Positions 20,511 through 28,742 are shown, counted from the first letter of the stretch. The stretch: DNA of 64,000 bases from Flavobacterium sp. 270 (GCF_004368785.1 NZ_SODM01000003.1:620001-684000), one strand, 5' to 3'. Numbers and translations are program-made. Notes: a model not told the origin generated them from the sequence alone.

Positions 20511-20684
20511 TTATTTACTTCCCATAAATTTGCTGATGATCCAAATGATTATAGCAACGATGAAGATTACGATGAAGATTCCAACGCCCATTCCGGCTTT
20601 AAAAATGTCTCCTATAACTTCGCAGCTTGTAAATGAAAATAGTATTACGAATACCATTAACATACGTGTAATGAACTTTTGCAT
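20511..20684 (-). CDS. 57-residue predicted lipoprotein with one membrane segment
   Basis: A short gene encoding 57 residues. It begins MQKFITRMLMVFVILF and has a lipobox FTSC (Cys21). A glycine-rich turn is followed by a strongly hydrophobic stretch (VGIFIVIFIVAIIIWII, residues 34-50) and a basic C-terminus (KFMGSK). The protein would therefore be anchored both by lipid and by a helix. Similar tiny proteins are common in Flavobacteria and I recall some being annotated as phosphatidate cytidylyltransferase, which this length cannot support. The gene is convergent with the ABC-F gene and stands alone. No function can be assigned. Confidence 0.7.
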   Translation of the reverse strand: MQKFITRMLMVFVILFSFTSCEVIGDIFKAGMGVGIFIVIFIVAIIIWIISKFMGSK

Positions 20685-20814
20685 GATGTTTTCTTTTTAG
20701 TTTACTGAATAAATTGATACGTATTTTGTACTATTAAAATTACTTCAATAAAAAAGAAAACGTCTTATATAATTTTTTGGAAATGTTTTATGATTTGGAT
20801 TTGTATTGATTTTG

Positions 20815-21408
20815 TTATTCTCCAACAGTTCCGGTTTTCACATCGCCAGCCCGTTTATAACTAACAGTGATTACACCTTTTGGCGTAACCGTACTTTCAA
20901 TTAATGTAAATGCTGAAGGAACTGAACCATTATCAAATAATTTTTTCCCTTTACCCAAAATGATGGGATAAATTAAAAGCCCAAATTCATCAACTAAATC
21001 ATGTTGCAGCAAAAGCTGAACGAGTGTTGCGCTTCCCCAGACTTTAATATCGCCGCCGTCTGAATTTTTAAGTTTTTTAATGTCTTCTATAGTAGAAAGG
21101 AATTCTGAATTTTCCCAATCTGATTTTTTTCTGGTGGTTGATAAAACGTATTTAGTAACCTCATTAATACCAGGCCAGCCTTCTGCGTGCTTTGGCCAAT
21201 AGTCTTCAAAAATATCAAAAGTTTTTCTGCCCAAAAGAATATCCGAAGGTTTCATTTGTTCCTGCATAACTTTACCAGATTCCTCATCTCCAAATGGGGC
21301 GACCCAGCCTCCATATTCAAAACCGCCCGATGTATCTTCTTCAGGGCCACCCGGCGCCTGCATCACGCCATCGATTGTAATCATGGATATTACGATTATT
21401 TTTCTCAT
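20815..21408 (-). CDS. RibD C-terminal/dihydrofolate-reductase-like protein
   Basis: A 197-residue protein of the RibD_C/DHFR-like superfamily, NAD(P)H-dependent reductases usually of unknown substrate in these small single-domain forms. The N-terminus MRKIIVISMITIDGVMQAPGG is the typical SLDG-type start of the group. Other supporting segments are ILLGRKTFDIFEDYWP, YVLSTT, IKVWGSATLVQLLLQHDLVDEFGLLIYPIILGKGKKLF. No signal peptide is present. The gene lies alone between the small lipoprotein and the membrane protein at 21490. It is not the folate-pathway DHFR (folA). Confidence 0.85.
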   Translation of the reverse strand: MRKIIVISMITIDGVMQAPGGPEEDTSGGFEYGGWVAPFGDEESGKVMQEQMKPSDILLGRKTFDIFEDYWPKHAEGWPGINEVTKYVLSTTRKKSDWENSEFLSTIEDIKKLKNSDGGDIKVWGSATLVQLLLQHDLVDEFGLLIYPIILGKGKKLFDNGSVPSAFTLIESTVTPKGVITVSYKRAGDVKTGTVGE

Positions 21409-21489
21409 GATTTCGAGTTTTTAATTCAATTTAAAATTACTTAAAAATCAGAGAAATGTGTTGTAGGATTTTAGAGAAATGTTCTAGAT

Positions 21490-21867
21490 TTAGATTCGGA
21501 TCATTTTTACTTCTAAAAGTACGAGTGCGATAATAACTAGAATTTCAGCTAAAAAATATATGATACCAAAAATAGAAATGCTTTGGCGATAATAAATGAT
21601 TACCCCCAATGTCAAAACACAATAAAGAATATTAGCGGTACAGATTATTTTTAAAAACGATTTCCAATTTTGCTTGACAAAGAAATAAGAACTGATTGAG
21701 TATATAAAAAAAATCAAAGCAAGCAATGAAAGATATTTGAAAACATCTTTAGATAAGCCAAAAAAAGTATTGAAATTTCTTAGGATAAAATAGAGTAGAA
21801 TAGTGGTAAGCAAAGCTCCAAAGCTATCTAATAAAAATATGTTTTTAGTTTTTGTTAGAAATTTCAT
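21490..21867 (-). CDS. Small integral membrane protein, unknown function
   Basis: A 125-residue hydrophobic protein with four likely transmembrane helices, at about residues 12-32, 42-62, 72-92 and 97-118. The loops are short and basic (FVKQNWKSFLK). No enzymatic motif was recognised. It follows the COQ4-like gene by 10 bp on the same strand, so the two are probably cotranscribed. This suggests a membrane-linked process, but no specific role can be assigned. Confidence 0.65.
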   Translation of the reverse strand: MKFLTKTKNIFLLDSFGALLTTILLYFILRNFNTFFGLSKDVFKYLSLLALIFFIYSISSYFFVKQNWKSFLKIICTANILYCVLTLGVIIYYRQSISIFGIIYFLAEILVIIALVLLEVKMIRI

Positions 21868-21877
21868 GAAACTTTGA

Positions 21878-22345
21878 TTAGTTTTTAATTCGTCCGTATT
21901 TAATTTTGATGTCTTTTAGTTGCAATTCCATACAATCGTTCAAAGTTAGAAAATGAATTGATTTTGTAAACTTGCCGTTTTGATATTCTTTAAATAAATC
22001 TTTCCAAATCGTCGGATAGAAAATTCCTAAAGAAAAGAATAATAAGCAAGGTAAAGTTAAATTTCCATTTCCAATCAAATAAGCCTGCATTCTAATTTCA
22101 TCTTTCATCGTCATTTCATATTCTAGAACAATATGCTTTAAATCGTGGTTTTCAAATTTGGGTATTAATCTATATTGTTTGCTGTCTAACATTTTTGCAA
22201 CTTCACGTCCTACTGTTCCTTGCTGTAATGTCCTTAAATAATTATGTTTAGGAGCTAAATAGTTTTTTCCGTAAATTAACTCTAGAAGCCAAATAATTCC
22301 TCCCGTAATCTTAAAAAATTTTAATTTTTTGTAATTATTTGTCAT
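21878..22345 (-). CDS. COQ4-like protein
   Basis: About 155 residues if started at ATG 22345; an in-frame ATG at 22420 would add a 25-residue leader that does not look like part of the family. The central segment HDLKHIVLEYEMTMKDE contains HDxxH followed after exactly 11 residues by E, the metal-binding motif of COQ4, with the typical upstream GTVGREVAKMLDS and downstream helical region. COQ4 acts in ubiquinone biosynthesis in eukaryotes and some Proteobacteria. Flavobacteria normally make menaquinone only, so the role here must differ or concern another quinone-like lipid. It precedes a 4-helix membrane protein and is divergent from pyrR. Family assignment is from the motif only. Confidence 0.72.
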   Translation of the reverse strand: MTNNYKKLKFFKITGGIIWLLELIYGKNYLAPKHNYLRTLQQGTVGREVAKMLDSKQYRLIPKFENHDLKHIVLEYEMTMKDEIRMQAYLIGNGNLTLPCLLFFSLGIFYPTIWKDLFKEYQNGKFTKSIHFLTLNDCMELQLKDIKIKYGRIKN

Positions 22346-22450
22346 TCTTAATTTTCTGAATTTAAAGTTGGCGTTTAAAAAAAGTAAACATATAAAAAAA
22401 GATAGATTTTTTTCCAACATTTATATCCCAACAAATAAATTTTGATTCCG

Positions 22451-22458
22451 TATATTTG
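22451..22458 (+). promoter_or_regulatory. -7 box of the pyrR promoter
   Basis: TATATTTG is an exact TAnnTTTG match 24 bp before the pyrR start codon. No clear -33 TTG was found at 19-21 bp upstream. The leader after it is too short for a pyrimidine-type attenuator. Confidence 0.5.
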
Positions 22459-22482
22459 CCCAACTAAATAAGTCACTAAATT

Positions 22483-23022
22483 ATGAGCCAAAAAGTATTA
22501 CTTAATTCAAAAGAAGTTACTATCATACTCCATCGTTTGGCTTGTCAGTTAATTGAGAAACACTTAGATTTTTCGGATACTATTTTAATCGGAATTCAGC
22601 CTAGAGGTGTTTTTTTAGCAGAACGCTTAAAACAAATATTAGAGAGCGAATACAAAACTCCAGAGATTTCTTTGGGTTATCTGGACATCACTTTTTTTAG
22701 AGATGATTTCCGTAGAACCGATAAACCGCTGGAAGCCAATAAAACTCAAATTAATTTTATAGTCGAAAACAAGAAAGTCATTTTTATAGATGATGTATTG
22801 TTTACGGGACGAAGCATTCGTTCGGCATTAACTGCGATTCAGTCTTTTGGACGCCCATCAGAAATTGAATTGTTAGTGTTAATTGACAGACGTTTTAGCC
22901 GTAATCTTCCTATTCAGCCCGATTATCGAGGCCGTCAGGTAGATGCTATTAATGATGAAAAAGTAAAAGTAAGCTGGAAAGAAAACGAAGGTGAAGACGC
23001 TGTTTACTTGATTACCAATTAA
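22483..23022 (+). CDS. pyrR: PyrR-type phosphoribosyltransferase / pyrimidine regulator
   Basis: A 179-residue type I phosphoribosyltransferase. The PRPP-binding loop is VIFIDDVLFTGRSIRSAL, and the segment GIQPRGVFLAERL and the C-terminal DRRFSRNLPIQPDYRGRQVD match PyrR (compare RELPIRADYVGKN). PyrR proteins have uracil phosphoribosyltransferase activity and in Gram-positive bacteria regulate pyr operons by binding mRNA. The gene begins a probable operon with the unassigned protein at 23053 and pyrB at 23776, which supports a pyrimidine role. No PyrR-binding hairpin is obvious in the 24-bp leader. Confidence 0.88.
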   Translation: MSQKVLLNSKEVTIILHRLACQLIEKHLDFSDTILIGIQPRGVFLAERLKQILESEYKTPEISLGYLDITFFRDDFRRTDKPLEANKTQINFIVENKKVIFIDDVLFTGRSIRSALTAIQSFGRPSEIELLVLIDRRFSRNLPIQPDYRGRQVDAINDEKVKVSWKENEGEDAVYLITN

Positions 23023-23052
23023 ATTTAATTATTAAAAATTGAAAAGAAAATC

Positions 23053-23694
23053 ATGACAGAGAACGAAGAGTTTATTTATGAATCAATTTTTAATCAGGTA
23101 AGAATGGGATTTCTTCCTATTGATGATATTAAAGAAAACATCATGGAAGAAATAGAAGACAACGAATTTGAAGATGAAATTTCAGAAGAATGGGCTTTTG
23201 AAAAAATCGACGAAGAATACCAAAAGTTACTTCAGGAAAGTAAACAATGGAAAATCCCGACAGATACTGAAAAGATTATAAAAGCGTTTGATGAATTATG
23301 CAGCCAAAATATTATCGCGCTTCATAATGCAGGATATACGACAAGCGACGGTGAATATGAAGTGGTTGAGGTAGAAAGAGAACTTCGGATAAATGAAGTT
23401 GAATCTGATGGTTACTGCTTTTACCACGAACAGGATTTAGCAAGAGCAATCGCTGCCGAAAATCCAGGTTTGTATATTGCTTTTCAAAAAGTAGATAATT
23501 CTGATGAAGAAACTACAATTGGTGTCGGAAAAAAAGTAGCCGAAGTGCTTAAAAATAATGGTCTGGAAGTAAACTGGAACGGAACGGCAAAATCAAAAAT
23601 TGAAATTCCGGGTTTTAGATGGCAGCAGATTTATAATGAAGACGGAAGAGATTTGCAGGATTACAGCGAAGTAATTGACAGAATGATCGAATAG
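23053..23694 (+). CDS. Acidic hypothetical protein in the pyr operon (possibly DUF6891)
   Basis: A 213-residue soluble, very acidic protein without a signal peptide. The N-terminal 60 residues are rich in glutamate and probably helical (IKENIMEEIEDNEFEDEISEEWAFEKIDEEY). The C-terminal part (about 75-210) has the segments ALHNAGYTTSDGEYEV, GYCFYHEQDLARAIA, LYIAFQKV and a final FRWQQIYNED, which I tentatively place in DUF6891. It lies between pyrR and pyrB with gaps of 30 and about 80 bp. Nothing in it points to nucleotide metabolism beyond its position. Confidence 0.65.
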   Translation: MTENEEFIYESIFNQVRMGFLPIDDIKENIMEEIEDNEFEDEISEEWAFEKIDEEYQKLLQESKQWKIPTDTEKIIKAFDELCSQNIIALHNAGYTTSDGEYEVVEVERELRINEVESDGYCFYHEQDLARAIAAENPGLYIAFQKVDNSDEETTIGVGKKVAEVLKNNGLEVNWNGTAKSKIEIPGFRWQQIYNEDGRDLQDYSEVIDRMIE

Positions 23695-23775
23695 AGTAGC
23701 TGCTCTTTAAAGAAACGTTGAATGATTGAATATTTCGTCATTCAGAATTTGACAAATAATATTAAAGAAACAAAA

Positions 23776-24702
23776 ATGAAAGAATTAAGCGTAAATCATT
23801 TATTAGGAATAAAATACATCAACGAGAATGATATAAACCTAATTTTTGAAACGGCAGATCATTTTAAAGAAGTCATTAACCGACCAATTAAAAAAGTTCC
23901 TTCATTACGCGATATTACGATTGCCAATATTTTCTTCGAAAACAGTACCAGAACTAAACTTTCGTTTGAATTAGCTCAAAAACGTTTATCGGCAGATGTT
24001 ATTAGTTTTTCTGCTGCACAATCTTCGGTTAAAAAAGGAGAAACACTTATAGATACCGTAAACAATATCCTTTCGATGAAAGTAGATATGGTTGTAATGC
24101 GCCACTCCAATCCCGGAGCGGCTTATTTTTTATCTAAAAATGTCAAAGCCAGTATCGTAAATGCCGGAGATGGAGCGCACGAACATCCAACGCAGGCTTT
24201 ATTAGACAGTTATTCAATAAGAGAAAAACTAGGCGATGTTGCCGGAAAAAAAGTGGTTATTGTGGGTGATATTTTACACTCAAGAGTTGCATTATCTAAC
24301 ATTTATGCTTTGCAGTTGCAGGGCGCAGAAGTAAAAGTTTGCGGACCAAAAACATTGATTCCGAGATATATCGAATCACTTGGTGTTACGGTTGAACCAA
24401 ACTTGCGAAAAGCTTTAGAATGGTGTGATGTTGCCAATATGTTACGTGTACAAAACGAACGTATGGATGTTAACTTTTTTCCTTCAACAAGAGAATATGC
24501 ACAGCAATACGGAGTTGATAAAACATTATTAGATTCGTTAGATAAAGAAATAGTAATCATGCACCCTGGACCAATAAACAGAGGAGTAGAGATTACGAGC
24601 GAAGTCGCAGATTCTAAGCAATCTGTGATCTTAAATCAGGTGGAAAATGGTGTAGCGATTAGAATGGCGGTTATTTATCTTCTGGCTTCTAAGATTCAAT
24701 AG
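23776..24702 (+). CDS. pyrB: Aspartate carbamoyltransferase catalytic subunit
   Basis: A 308-residue enzyme that joins carbamoyl phosphate and aspartate, the first committed step of pyrimidine synthesis. The carbamoyl-phosphate motif STRT is at residues 57-60 in ENSTRTKLSFELA, with the K85-equivalent region SSVKKGET, HPTQALLDSYSI, and the aspartate-binding end MHPGPINRGVEI. I choose ATG 23776 because it follows AAAGAAACAAAA and gives the family N-terminus MKELSVNHLLGI; the in-frame ATG at 23722 adds 18 residues unlike the family. No pyrI regulatory subunit is adjacent. It is downstream of pyrR. Confidence 0.95.
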   Translation: MKELSVNHLLGIKYINENDINLIFETADHFKEVINRPIKKVPSLRDITIANIFFENSTRTKLSFELAQKRLSADVISFSAAQSSVKKGETLIDTVNNILSMKVDMVVMRHSNPGAAYFLSKNVKASIVNAGDGAHEHPTQALLDSYSIREKLGDVAGKKVVIVGDILHSRVALSNIYALQLQGAEVKVCGPKTLIPRYIESLGVTVEPNLRKALEWCDVANMLRVQNERMDVNFFPSTREYAQQYGVDKTLLDSLDKEIVIMHPGPINRGVEITSEVADSKQSVILNQVENGVAIRMAVIYLLASKIQ

Positions 24703-24717
24703 GTTTTTAGTTTCAAG

Positions 24718-24820
24718 TTGTCAGGCTGAGCGGAGTCGAAGTTCGATTTGCACATGTCATCCTGAGCGGAGACGAAGGACTTTATGCAGAACGGGGCTTT
24801 GACTCCGCTCAGCCTGACAA
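24718..24820. repeat. Inverted repeat with a third partial copy after pyrB
   Basis: Perfect 20-bp arms occur at 24718-24737 and 24801-24820, with core GGCTGAGCGGAGTC. A related direct copy lies inside the loop at about 24756-24776 (GTCATCCTGAGCGGAGACGA). This belongs to a family of intergenic palindromes also seen at 54923-54983 and, as a half copy, at about 26326-26350. It may act as a transcript end for pyrB. Confidence 0.8.
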
Positions 24821-24923
24821 ATCTAAAATCTGAACTCTAAAATCTAATATCTGTACTCAATTCTAAAATTAAAAAATCTTCGTACCTTAGCTCTTAAAAT
24901 TATAAGCCCCCTAAAATTATAAA

Positions 24924-25256
24924 ATGAAAGTAGATGTAAAAGGACATACCGTTACCATAAAGGATACAAAAAAAGATTTGAATGCTTTTTTGGAAAATGT
25001 AACGCAGCAATTTAAAACCTATGAAAAACAAAACGTTATTATAGATTTGCTGTCGCATTCTGATTTGTCTGAGAAAGATTTAAAGCTGTTTTTGCCACTT
25101 TCGAAACAACATAAAAAAGCTAAAAAATCATTTGTAATTGCAGCTGCTGATCTTGATTTTAATGCTATTTCTGATAAATTGGTTGTTGTACCTTCACTTT
25201 TAGAAGCGCACGATATTATCGAAATGGAAGAAATTGAAAGAGACCTCGGTTTTTAG
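24924..25256 (+). CDS. Small protein paired with rnz, STAS-like
   Basis: A 110-residue soluble protein with an alternating strand-helix pattern: VKGHTVTIKDTKKD, NVIIDLLSHSDLSEKDLKLFLPLSKQHKKAKKSFVIAA and VVVPSLLEAHDIIEMEEIERDLGF. The fold resembles STAS-type or anti-sigma-antagonist domains but no phosphorylation motif was confirmed. The gene sits directly upstream of rnz in the same direction with a 101-bp gap. I recall it being found next to rnz in other Flavobacteria. A role in RNA processing is possible only by association. Confidence 0.6.
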   Translation: MKVDVKGHTVTIKDTKKDLNAFLENVTQQFKTYEKQNVIIDLLSHSDLSEKDLKLFLPLSKQHKKAKKSFVIAAADLDFNAISDKLVVVPSLLEAHDIIEMEEIERDLGF

Positions 25257-25357
25257 AATTTTAGATTGTTGATTTTAGATTTTAGATTGAATCTGTATCT
25301 TAAATCTCCGTCTCTATAATTAATCTAAAATCGGAACTCTAAAATCTAAAATTAATA

Positions 25358-26263
25358 ATGAATCTTACTATACTTGGCTGTTATGCCGCAACTCCCAGAA
25401 CGCTTACCAATCCAACTTCGCAGGTTTTAGAAATTAAAAACAGACTATTTTTGATTGACTGTGGTGAGGGAACTCAGGTGCAGTTACGGAAGAATAAAAT
25501 CAAGTTTTCAAAAATCAATCATATTTTTATTTCGCATCTTCATGGAGATCATTTATATGGATTAATCGGAACAATTTCGACATTTTCTTTGTTAGGCAGA
25601 ACTACCGATTTGCATATTTACGGTCCAAAAGGAATTAAAGAGCTTATTCTTCTTCAGTTAAGATTAACGGAATCCTGGACGACTTATGATTTATTTTTTC
25701 ATGAATTAGAATCAAAAGAAAGTGAAGTTGTTTTTGAAGACAAACGTGTTATTGTAAAAACAATTCCGCTAAAACATCGTGTTTATACCAATGGTTATCT
25801 TTTTCAGGAAAAACCAGACGAAAGAAAACTAAATGTTGAAGCTGTTCAGGACTACGATATACATGTTGCTTATTATCAGAAAATAAAAAACGGCAGTGAC
25901 ATTACACTCGACGATGGAACTGTTGTAGCAAACGAGAAATTGACTTTTGACCCGATTCCTCCAAAAAGTTATGCTTTCTGTTCGGATACCGTTTATCATG
26001 AAGCTGTAATTCCGATTATTGAAAATGTAGATGTTTTATATCATGAATCTACCTTTTTGGAATCAGAAGCTGCTTTGGCTCAAAAAACATTACATTCTAC
26101 AGCAAAAGAAGCCGCTAGAATTGCGCTTAAAGCAAATGCAAAGCAATTGATTTTAGGACATTATTCAACCCGCTACGAAGGAATTGAACCTTTTAAAAAA
26201 GAAGCCCAAGAAATTTTTCCAAATGTGCTTTTGGGAGATGATGGGGTTAGTTTTTCTTTTTAA
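25358..26263 (+). CDS. rnz: Ribonuclease Z
   Basis: A 301-residue metallo-beta-lactamase-fold endonuclease that trims the 3' ends of tRNA precursors. The zinc motif HLHGDH is at residues 60-65. Other family segments are the start LTILGCYAATP, LIDCGEGTQVQLRK, the exosite region IHVAYYQKIKNGSDI, FCSDTVYH, and late ligands LYHESTF and LILGHYSTRY. Length matches short-form RNase Z. The 101-bp spacer upstream consists mostly of repeats like TTTTAGATTTTAGA. Confidence 0.94.
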   Translation: MNLTILGCYAATPRTLTNPTSQVLEIKNRLFLIDCGEGTQVQLRKNKIKFSKINHIFISHLHGDHLYGLIGTISTFSLLGRTTDLHIYGPKGIKELILLQLRLTESWTTYDLFFHELESKESEVVFEDKRVIVKTIPLKHRVYTNGYLFQEKPDERKLNVEAVQDYDIHVAYYQKIKNGSDITLDDGTVVANEKLTFDPIPPKSYAFCSDTVYHEAVIPIIENVDVLYHESTFLESEAALAQKTLHSTAKEAARIALKANAKQLILGHYSTRYEGIEPFKKEAQEIFPNVLLGDDGVSFSF

Positions 26264-26350
26264 GGAACAAAGGTTCAAAGGGACTGAGGTTCAAAGGCTT
26301 TTTAGGAACTTGAAAATTGGACTGGGCTTCGACTACGCTCAGCCTGACAA

Positions 26351-26378
26351 CCTGAAACCTGAAACCTGAAACCTGAAA
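26351..26378. repeat. Tandem CCTGAAA x4
   Basis: Four exact 7-bp copies follow a half copy of the CTTCGACT...CTCAGCCTGACA intergenic repeat. They lie in the 152-bp rnz-pdxH gap. Such short repeats can expand by slippage. Confidence 0.9.
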
Positions 26379-26415
26379 CAAAAAATCTAAAGTCAAAAAT
26401 CTAAAATCAACAATT

Positions 26416-27060
26416 ATGAATGATTTAAGTAATTATAGAAAATCTTACGAAAAAAGTGAATTGCTTGAAAGTAATATTCCCGAAGATCCGATTAATCTTT
26501 TTAAAAGATGGTTTCATGAAGTAGAAGATTTCGGCGGAAGTGGAGAAGTAAATGCTATGACGGTTTCTACAATTGGTTTGGATAGTTTTCCGAAATCGAG
26601 AGTGGTTTTGTTAAAGAAATATTCTGAAGAAGGATTTATTTTTTATACCAATTATGATTCTGAAAAAGGAAAAGCAATTGCTCAGAATCCGCATGTTTGT
26701 CTGTCGTTTTTCTGGCAGGAAATGGAGCGTCAGGTTATCATAAAAGGAATTGCGCAAAAAACATCAGAAAATATATCCGACGGTTATTTTGATTCTCGTC
26801 CTGATGGAAGTAAACTGGGTGCGATTGTTTCAAATCAAAGTGAAGTTATTCCGTCAAGAGCCTATTTAGAAGAGAATTTAAAGAAATTAGAACAGCAATT
26901 TGAAGGAAAATCAATTCCAAGACCCGAAAATTGGGGTGGCTATTTAGTAACTCCTTTAGAAGTAGAATTTTGGCAGGGGAGACCTAACAGACTGCACGAC
27001 AGAATTCGCTATACAAGTCAGTCAGATTTTTCCTGGAAGATAGAAAGATTATCTTCTTAA
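26416..27060 (+). CDS. pdxH: Pyridoxamine 5'-phosphate oxidase
   Basis: A 214-residue FMN enzyme that oxidises pyridoxamine or pyridoxine 5'-phosphate to pyridoxal 5'-phosphate. Family segments in order are DPINLFKRWFHEV, SRVVLLKKYSEEGFIFYTNY, SEKGKAIAQNP, CLSFFWQEMERQVIIKG, DGSKLGAIVSNQSEVI, and the C-terminal signature EFWQGRPNRLHDRIRY. Length and motif order are as expected. It probably has its own promoter since a repeat-rich gap separates it from rnz. Confidence 0.95.
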   Translation: MNDLSNYRKSYEKSELLESNIPEDPINLFKRWFHEVEDFGGSGEVNAMTVSTIGLDSFPKSRVVLLKKYSEEGFIFYTNYDSEKGKAIAQNPHVCLSFFWQEMERQVIIKGIAQKTSENISDGYFDSRPDGSKLGAIVSNQSEVIPSRAYLEENLKKLEQQFEGKSIPRPENWGGYLVTPLEVEFWQGRPNRLHDRIRYTSQSDFSWKIERLSS

Positions 27061-27245
27061 GAGTAGTTTTACGTAGGAAAATTATATATCAAAACATTAT
27101 TTTTATGTATTTCATCGATTAATTTTGTAGTTTACCGATAAAATAGATACGTTTGAAGCAGAAAAAGAAACGAAATTTATTTTAATAAAAATATTTAAAG
27201 GATTTGCCCCAACATCTACTTTAATAGCATAAACTACTGTTGATT

Positions 27246-27749
27246 ATGAAAAAGATTATGCGCGTCATGTTGTTCACTGCAATGCTCATTGCAGTGAACG
27301 CATGTTCTGCTGATACTGCCGAAGGAAGCGAGAGTAGCACTACAACTGAAACGCTTATTACCACTTATACTTATAATGATACTGAATTGGAAACAATGAA
27401 GTTAATAAACGAATACCGTGTGAGTATTGGTTTGAATGCATTAGAAATGGTAAATCATATTTCTTTTAAATGCGAAGAGCATAATAAATATATGATTGCT
27501 AATAATGTTGTAAATCATAATGACTTTACTTCACGCTCTGCTAATATTGTAAATGTTCTTGGCGCTAAAAAAGTGGGTGAGAATGTTGCGTACAACTACA
27601 AAACTCCCCAAGCGGCTCTAAAAGCTTGGTTAGAAAGCCCGGGTCACAAAGAAAACATTGAAGGAGATTACACTCATTTTGGCTTGTCGGTTTCTACGGA
27701 TCCTGCTACCGGAAAAATATATTACACTAATATTTTTGCTAAGATTTAA
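27246..27749 (+). CDS. CAP/SCP-domain lipoprotein
   Basis: A 167-residue lipoprotein with a CAP (SCP/PR1-like) domain. The signal peptide ends in a lipobox (VNAC), followed by a low-complexity Ser/Thr/Glu linker. The CAP domain (about 45-165) shows MKLINEYRVSIGLNALEM, HNKYMIANNVVNHNDF, VGENVAY and AWLESPGHKENIEGDYTHFGLSV, with the usual His and Glu cavity residues. Bacterial CAP proteins are secreted or surface proteins of varied function. I choose ATG 27246; a TTG two codons upstream is a less likely start. A near-perfect 28-bp palindrome lies within the signal-peptide codons. Confidence 0.85.
   Translation: MKKIMRVMLFTAMLIAVNACSADTAEGSESSTTTETLITTYTYNDTELETMKLINEYRVSIGLNALEMVNHISFKCEEHNKYMIANNVVNHNDFTSRSANIVNVLGAKKVGENVAYNYKTPQAALKAWLESPGHKENIEGDYTHFGLSVSTDPATGKIYYTNIFAKI
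27272..27299 (+). other. 28-bp interrupted palindrome inside the CAP signal peptide region
   Basis: GTTCACTGCAATG (27272-27284) and CATTGCAGTGAAC (27287-27299) are perfectly complementary with only CT between them. It starts 26 nt after the A of the start codon, so the mRNA would form a tight hairpin early in the coding region. Confidence 0.85.
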
Positions 27750-27780
27750 AGGAAGATTGAATCTGGTTGGTTTTTTAGTT

Positions 27781-27820
27781 GTCGTTGTAGTTCTTTGAAT
27801 TACAACGACTTTTTTTTTTG
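27781..27820 (+). terminator. Intrinsic terminator after the CAP gene
   Basis: GTCGTTGTA (27781-27789) pairs with TACAACGAC (27801-27809). The stem continues inward through a G.U and TTC/GAA to a TTT loop and is followed by a T-run. The rest of the gap to 28122 is AT-rich. It holds an imperfect inverted repeat (about 27834-27900, AAAGAAGG...CCTTCTTT) and no gene that I can support. Confidence 0.88.
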
Positions 27821-28122
27821 CGTTGTTTTTTACCAAAGAAGGATAAGATTTACGCAAAGATTGGCAAGTTTTTATAATCTTTGCTTACCTTCTTTTTTGA
27901 GAACTGTTATATAAATAATGTATTAAAAGTATATACAAAATATAGCTATAATATATTTGGCGTTATCAGAATCTTGTCATTCTGCAAAAGAGAAATTTTC
28001 GGAATAACTCTACATTAATATTTTAAATCTAGACAAAAATGATATTTATCTAGTGCGTTTGTTTTCTTAGCTTTGTAAGTCATTAACTTGTATTTACTTT
28101 AAAGATATAAAATGACTGACCT

Positions 28123-28716
28123 ATGATTAGATCTTTAATTTGTTTTGTTTTTATTTCACTTTCCACTCATGGACAGATTTGCCTGCATAAAAATTTATCT
28201 AAATCTTTTAATTACAATATCAGGTTTCAAAGAGAAAATGAGAACTCTTGTAAAATTAAAGTAACAATAATTGATAAAACTTCTCAAAAAAATCTTCAGA
28301 CTGTTGTTGTTAATTCAGAATATATTTTTGAAAAAGATTTTAATAATTGTTCAACGGTGAGATCTTATATTACTGGTATAAATGAGAATAGAGATAGTAT
28401 TGATAATGACTTTGGCGATTTTATAGTGGCTGATTTTAACTTTGATGGTAAAGAAGATTTTGCAGTAAAATCAGATTCAGGTGGAAACGGCGGTCCAATT
28501 TATGAGTATTATATTCAAGGTAAAAATCAAAAATTTGAACGTGATAAATTCTTAACGGATACTGTAGCATTTTTTCCTACATCAATTAATAAATCAAAGA
28601 AAACGCTAACTACTTTAGTTCATGCTAATGCAAATGAGAGATGTAAATTGATTTATAAATATGATCTAAAAATAAAAAAATGGAAATTAGTAAGTAAGTC
28701 TTTTGTAAAATATTGA
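28123..28716 (+). CDS. Secreted hypothetical protein (possibly XAC2610-related)
   Basis: A 197-residue protein with an N-terminal signal peptide (MIRSLICFVFISLSTHGQ). The middle contains DFIVADFNFDGKEDFAVKSDSGGNGGPIYEYYIQ, an Asp-rich FG-GAP-like calcium-binding loop followed by a Gly-rich turn. This pattern and the following repeat-free C-terminus resemble XAC2610-related proteins, of unknown function. It is alone on its strand and faces the OmpA-family gene. The assignment is tentative; only export and an Asp-loop motif are clear. Confidence 0.65.
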   Translation: MIRSLICFVFISLSTHGQICLHKNLSKSFNYNIRFQRENENSCKIKVTIIDKTSQKNLQTVVVNSEYIFEKDFNNCSTVRSYITGINENRDSIDNDFGDFIVADFNFDGKEDFAVKSDSGGNGGPIYEYYIQGKNQKFERDKFLTDTVAFFPTSINKSKKTLTTLVHANANERCKLIYKYDLKIKKWKLVSKSFVKY

Positions 28717-28742
28717 TTTAGTAATCTAAAATCCAGCTATAT

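Noticed and set aside
21187..21444. Plus-strand open frame opposite the RibD/DHFR-like gene
   Set aside because: Antisense shadow of a well-supported gene.
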